From positions 82,627,340 to 82,691,339 of the forward strand of contig CM043971.1 of the NCBI GenBank assembly GCA_014529385.2: DNA of 64,000 bases, given 5' to 3'. Source of the DNA: Adiantum capillus-veneris (taxonomy: Eukaryota > Streptophyta > Polypodiopsida > Polypodiales > Pteridaceae). The translations under genes were made by a program, and so were the position numbers. Positions 60,038 through 64,000 of the stretch are shown piece after piece. Position 1 is the first letter of the stretch, and the number at the start of each line of letters is the position of its first letter. The notes beneath the pieces were generated by a model that saw only the letters and a list, made by a program, of their open reading frames with translations, did not search any database and was not told the DNA's origin.

Positions 60038-60069
60038 CCAAGGCACTAGCAAAATTGCTAGTGCCTTGG
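60038..60069. repeat. 32-bp perfect-arm hairpin
   Basis: Arms CCAAGGCACTAGC and GCTAGTGCCTTGG (13 bp each) flank AAAATT, and a GA microsatellite (60,076-60,109) follows. It is the same style as the larger palindrome at 58,940-59,245 but unrelated in sequence. Confidence 0.9.
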
Positions 60070-60070
60070 C

Positions 60071-60112
<42 letters not shown>

Positions 60113-60342
60113 GTCCTTGGCTACTCCAATGGTGGGGAGGGGTAGCAATGGGTGGTGGTGGTAGGATTAGAGGCGGCGCATGGTGGCAGTAAGCTAGCAC
60201 CACTTACCATCGGTGGTGGACTTAGGTGGTGGTGGTGATGGGTGCTAAGGGGCGGCAATGGGAGGTAGTGGTGGTGGCCCTCAAAAAAAAAAAATCTCAC
60301 TTCAAAGCTCGCTCTAGTGAGCTCACTCCATAACCATCCCTT

Positions 60343-63321
60343 ATACCACCAACACTTCCACTTCCTTGGCAAAAAGGCCACCAAGGTACACCACGCCAAA
60401 TCACGCGGTCACCACCACTTTCACACAAGTTCTCAAGTCAACAACCAGGCAAGCGGTGGACCACGCCCAGTACGTCCTCACCACTCTGAAGGGCACAAAG
60501 AAAGAAGGGAAAATCACTTACTTGGGTGCGCCAGAAGTCTTGACAAGGATTGTGTACCATGCCATTGGCATGGCCGACAACCTACCACCTGCCCCTGACC
60601 AAAACACATGGATATTGGCAGCACAATTGTCTCCTAGAGGTACAAGATTAGCAAAAAGAGCCTACACATCTGATGAAGAGTCGGCTGAAAGCTCGCCGGA
60701 AAGGCACACCAGCGAGAGCTCTAATAATGTGGAAAAGAGGGCCAGAAGAGAGGAGATGAAGAGAAAAGTTGTGGCCGCCCACCAAGAAGAGCTAGTGCAA
60801 AAGCAAGCTCGTTTTGAAAGAGAAAACATGCCTATCAGCACAGTCGACAAGCACAAGGGAAGGACCCAGAGAAATGGGTGCCTAGTGGACTTAAAGGCCC
60901 AAGGACAAAGCATCACAAGAGAAAGGAGGCTGAAGATCCCGCAGAATCTTTAGAAAAAATGTACCAAGAAGCAGAAGCCCTCAAGCTGAAAGTAGCGCAA
61001 GAAGAGGCAAGGAAAGCAAAAGAGGCACAGGAACAGAGACAAGCCAAGGAAACGGCAAGGGAAGAAGCACACGACCAAGGTCAAGGGTCTCCCCGACCCA
61101 CTTCACTGTCTATTGAACAACAAGAAAACCCTATGCCAAGCCCACCACCATCACCTGCAGGTAAAGACACCACCAAAGAGATAGAATCTGAGTCAAAAGA
61201 AGTAGAGCCAAAACAAGAGCAAGCCACCGAAGCTACGCAAGAGCCCGAACAACAAAAGGCAGATGAATCTGCACAAGAGGCTACTGCTACACAAGAGCAG
61301 CAACAAGAGAAAGAACCTGAGCTAGAAAAGGAAGCGAGTCCTGCACCAAAAGAGACCACAAAGTCTGAGCAAACACCCTCTACTTCCACACAGCAAGAAA
61401 CAACCAAGGTATCCACAAAGCCTCAGGATAACAAAGAAGAAGAAGACCAACCCTCTACCTCCATGCAAGAAGAACCAGCAGCCACGACACAACAGAAGGA
61501 CACACAAGAGGCTGCAGGCACATCAACTCAGCTAGCAAGGACTGGCAGTCTAATGACAAAGTAATCCTGCAAGTAAACAAATATGCTAGGCAAATGCAAG
61601 ATATGACGGAGAGACTCCGATCAGCAGCACTTGGCCTTAGCACAAAGGCCAAGGAGTTAGAGATGGTGATTGACGCTCTCCAAGGAGAGTTAGAAGACAA
61701 AATGAACGTCATCACCGATCTTTAGAGGCAAGTGCAGGAAATGAAAGCCAAAGCTGAACAACATCAGCTAGCAAGAGATCGACAACAGAAAGAGATGGAA
61801 GAGCTAGGTGATCTGCTCACAAAGTTATCAGATGCTTGCAAAGCAAAAGATGAACAGTTGACAAAAGTTGCAAACGAACTTCTAACGACAACCCTATCAG
61901 CTCAAAAAATTCAAGTGCGATTGGATGTCGCAAATGCTTCTTTACAATATTCCGAGCAAAGAATAAATGATCAGGCAATCTTCTTACGGCAAATAAGAGA
62001 GAATCCAGTCGCAGCCTCAATCAAAGGAACATATGAGGTCTATAAAGCATTGGAGAAGAATAACAAGGACCTCGAGCTCGAGTTAAAGCTGGAGCAATCT
62101 CAATGCAGGGACCTGTCTTTGATGCAGGTCCAAAGGGAAGAAGAGCTCCTAAAAGAAATAGCTGAGCTCAAAAGAGTTAACCAGCTCCTGAGAGAAGGAA
62201 AGCCGGAAACGCAGGAAGAGTCAGGCACTTCAGAGCCACCGCAAAGAGATATACCCTCAGTGTCGTTTGCTGAATTGGAGACTCAGTCCACAGCAGAGCT
62301 GAGTGGTGAAGATGATTTTCAGATAAACATTACAGATGTAGACACAGTGCCCATGGTCCAGCTACCAAAAGCTGAAGAAGATGCACTGAAAGAAAAGATC
62401 ACACAAGAGGTGGATGAGTAGTGGAAAGCCACGATGGATTGGAAGTTGAGAGTTCTTCACTTTGTCAATGTCACTCAACTCACTCCCAATCAGATCAATG
62501 CGCAATGGCATCTTCAATCCCTGCCATACCCCTTGATAAAGGTGGAGTTACTCCAAGTAAAAGATAGGCTGTACGTAGACATGCAAACAGATGGCGCAGA
62601 TAAAGACCAACCAAAGTGGAGGTTGAGCTGGTTGAACAAGAATCCGAGGTATTTTATTCTGTTCATAAGAGCACCTGCAGCCCTGCAAAGAGATCCCACT
62701 TTTTGTCTTGTACCAAGAGTAAGGACTTGGCAAGACCATGAGGCACTGACGAAGAAGCGGCCAACCTGGCTGAACTACCCAAGACTGCCAGCTCCAGAGA
62801 AAGGACAAGCCATAGAGGAATACATGGTGAAAACCCTAACGGGCGCCATGTCTTTCTTCCAAAGTCTACCGGATCTCTCTTATGCAGTGTTATATAAAAT
62901 ATGCTGAACGCTGCTCACTTGTATTGAAGTTTTTCATGAGCCAGAGCAAGCAGGCGCCCCGTGGATGTCATTCCTCGAGGGAAATAAAGGGTTATGCTAT
63001 GATCTCAGTGGTCAGCTTTTCGAAGAAGTCCACTATGGCTTCTACACCCGGTGTATATTCTTACCATCACATAATATGTTGGCATTTGAGGAAGCTTTCT
63101 ACACGGGATTCTTCACTTGGCCAACGAAAATATTTGCACCAGTGATTAGCAACCTCACCTCAAGATTTGTACGCTACTCAGCGAAGGAGCTGAAGAATAG
63201 AGTGACCATGCAGTTTTTGCAAGTGCAAGATAAAGAAAGAAAAATCAGATACCAGAAGGCACTGAATGCACTTAAAGACCGCCTCGCCAGCCGCCAGCCC
63301 AAAGACTATTTCAACCCATAA
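60343..63321 (+). pseudogene. 3' ORF of giant element, main part (coiled-coil protein, unknown)
   Basis: It encodes about 990 residues. A segment with TFTQVLKSTTRQAVDHAQY is followed by an acidic Ser-rich region and an Ala/Glu/Lys coiled coil (60,960-61,080). A Gln/Glu/Thr-rich disordered tract runs 61,080-61,560, and a long heptad-rich coiled coil 61,565-62,200. A folded C-terminal domain at about 62,430-63,321 is rich in aromatic residues (WKLRVLHFVNVTQL, WRLSWLNKNPRYFILF, ITNLTSRF-like VISNLTSRFVRY). It is broken by frameshifts near 60,870 and 61,555 and in-frame stops at 61,723, 62,419 and 62,905; otherwise it is one frame from 61,565 on. No signal peptide or membrane span is seen, so it is not obviously envelope-like. 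I recognise no family. Confidence 0.7.
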
Positions 63322-63346
63322 ATTTGTTTCAAGGGATGACACAGGC

Positions 63347-63360
63347 GAGGAGGGGGGAAA
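63347..63360 (+). promoter_or_regulatory. 3' polypurine tract
   Basis: GAGGAGGGGGGAAA directly precedes the 3' LTR (TGTTAGC at 63,361). It is the expected plus-strand primer of the giant element. Confidence 0.9.
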
Positions 63361-64000
63361 TGTTAGCAGCAAGTTAACACGGATACCATTTTTCGGAGTT
63401 CTCTTTGTAAAACACTTATTATTTTGATAAATCGGGAATATTGTAACTCTTATTTTCTTGGATAAACTCGGTTATGAGCCGGGGCTACAAGCTTCCAGAT
63501 TGTATTAGCCTGTCATTACCCATCTTTGGTAGAACTCCAAATTATTAGTTTTGACCACTCAAAAACCTTGGCTAAGGTATAAAAGCCAATTTTTGTAAGT
63601 TTTGGATAATGAAATACACAGCGTGAGCTAACGGCACTCACTCCTCTCCTTCTCGCGCTTCCTACTCCCTCCCCGGTTGTCACATTGCAGTCGCGTTTGT
63701 TACATTGCAACCACATGTAAGAGCTCTACGCATTGACGTAAGCAATTCACAGTATTTCGTAGCTTTTGGCGTCGCCGACCCATGGCATAATTTCAGCATA
63801 ATTAGGAATGTACACTTTAAAATAAAAAACTAAGCATAGGTGGGGTATTGGGGCATCATTGCTAAGCATTTAGATGCATTCTGGGTCGAAAACAACTAGG
63901 TCAAAAATCCACTGCTATTAATAATCGCGGTTTTGGAACTTGACTTAAAGTGGGTTTGAGACCATAAGCATGTCTGCTTAGGTCTTATAAACATGTCCTA
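63361..64000 (+). repeat. 3' LTR of giant element, truncated by window end
   Basis: It aligns with 33,417 onward for 640 bases, with the TATA box at 63,578-63,584 and the half-palindrome at about 63,917-63,932. By-eye differences are a few per cent, including a 9-bp gap after TTTTTGTAAG. About 280 bases and the target duplication lie outside the window. Confidence 0.9.

Overview
The window looks like nuclear DNA from a land plant with a large, repeat-rich genome. The evidence is a plant-type DNA topoisomerase I gene with conserved GT/AG introns, Ty3/gypsy and Ty1/copia remains, tRNA-derived SINE pieces and very long GA/TC microsatellites. A fern-like or similar big-genome lineage is my guess; the sequence does not prove it. 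Only one host gene is supported. Almost everything else is nested transposable-element sequence.

Layout. 1-13.2 kb: the TOP1 gene on the minus strand (15 visible coding exons, 987 codons, all phases closing). One intron is 4.8 kb and filled with minus-strand copia debris. The 5' flank follows. 13,219-20,689: a decayed Ty3/gypsy chromovirus with short LTRs and CCCCA target duplications. Its gag is split by a 1.6-kb solo LTR (duplication CATAT). A second copy of that solo LTR lies at 21,105-22,622 (duplication TGCTA). About 22.9-29 kb: a largely non-coding LTR-element derivative carrying a CACTA-ended inverted-repeat transposon at 25,124-26,442. 29-33.4 kb: SINE, microsatellites and a truncated copia relic.

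33,417 to beyond 64,000: one giant sense-strand Ty3/gypsy element. It has a 918-bp 5' LTR, a tRNA-Asp-type primer-binding site, gag with CCHC knuckles, RT-RNase H, integrase, then a retropepsin DOWNSTREAM of integrase. A large unrecognised coiled-coil ORF and a polypurine tract follow, and the 3' LTR is cut by the window end. It has been hit by a 5.6-kb non-coding LTR element (35,317-40,929, duplication TGTGT), by an LTR fragment near 46 kb, and by a composite insertion at about 54-60.3 kb. That composite contains a 3.76-kb copia-type derivative (54,537-58,298, duplication AAAAT) sitting inside a SINE-like sequence. The non-coding parts of the giant element carry a palindrome centred on TAAATAATCGCGATTATTTA, repeated about every 285-295 bp in two separate blocks.

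The candidate for something undescribed is this giant element: its gene order (gag, RT, RH, IN, PR, extra ORF), its two tandem H2C2 zinc modules before the integrase core, its periodic palindromes in what look like leader or intron regions, and its unknown 3' protein. All of its reading frames are broken here, so the function must be read from intact relatives.
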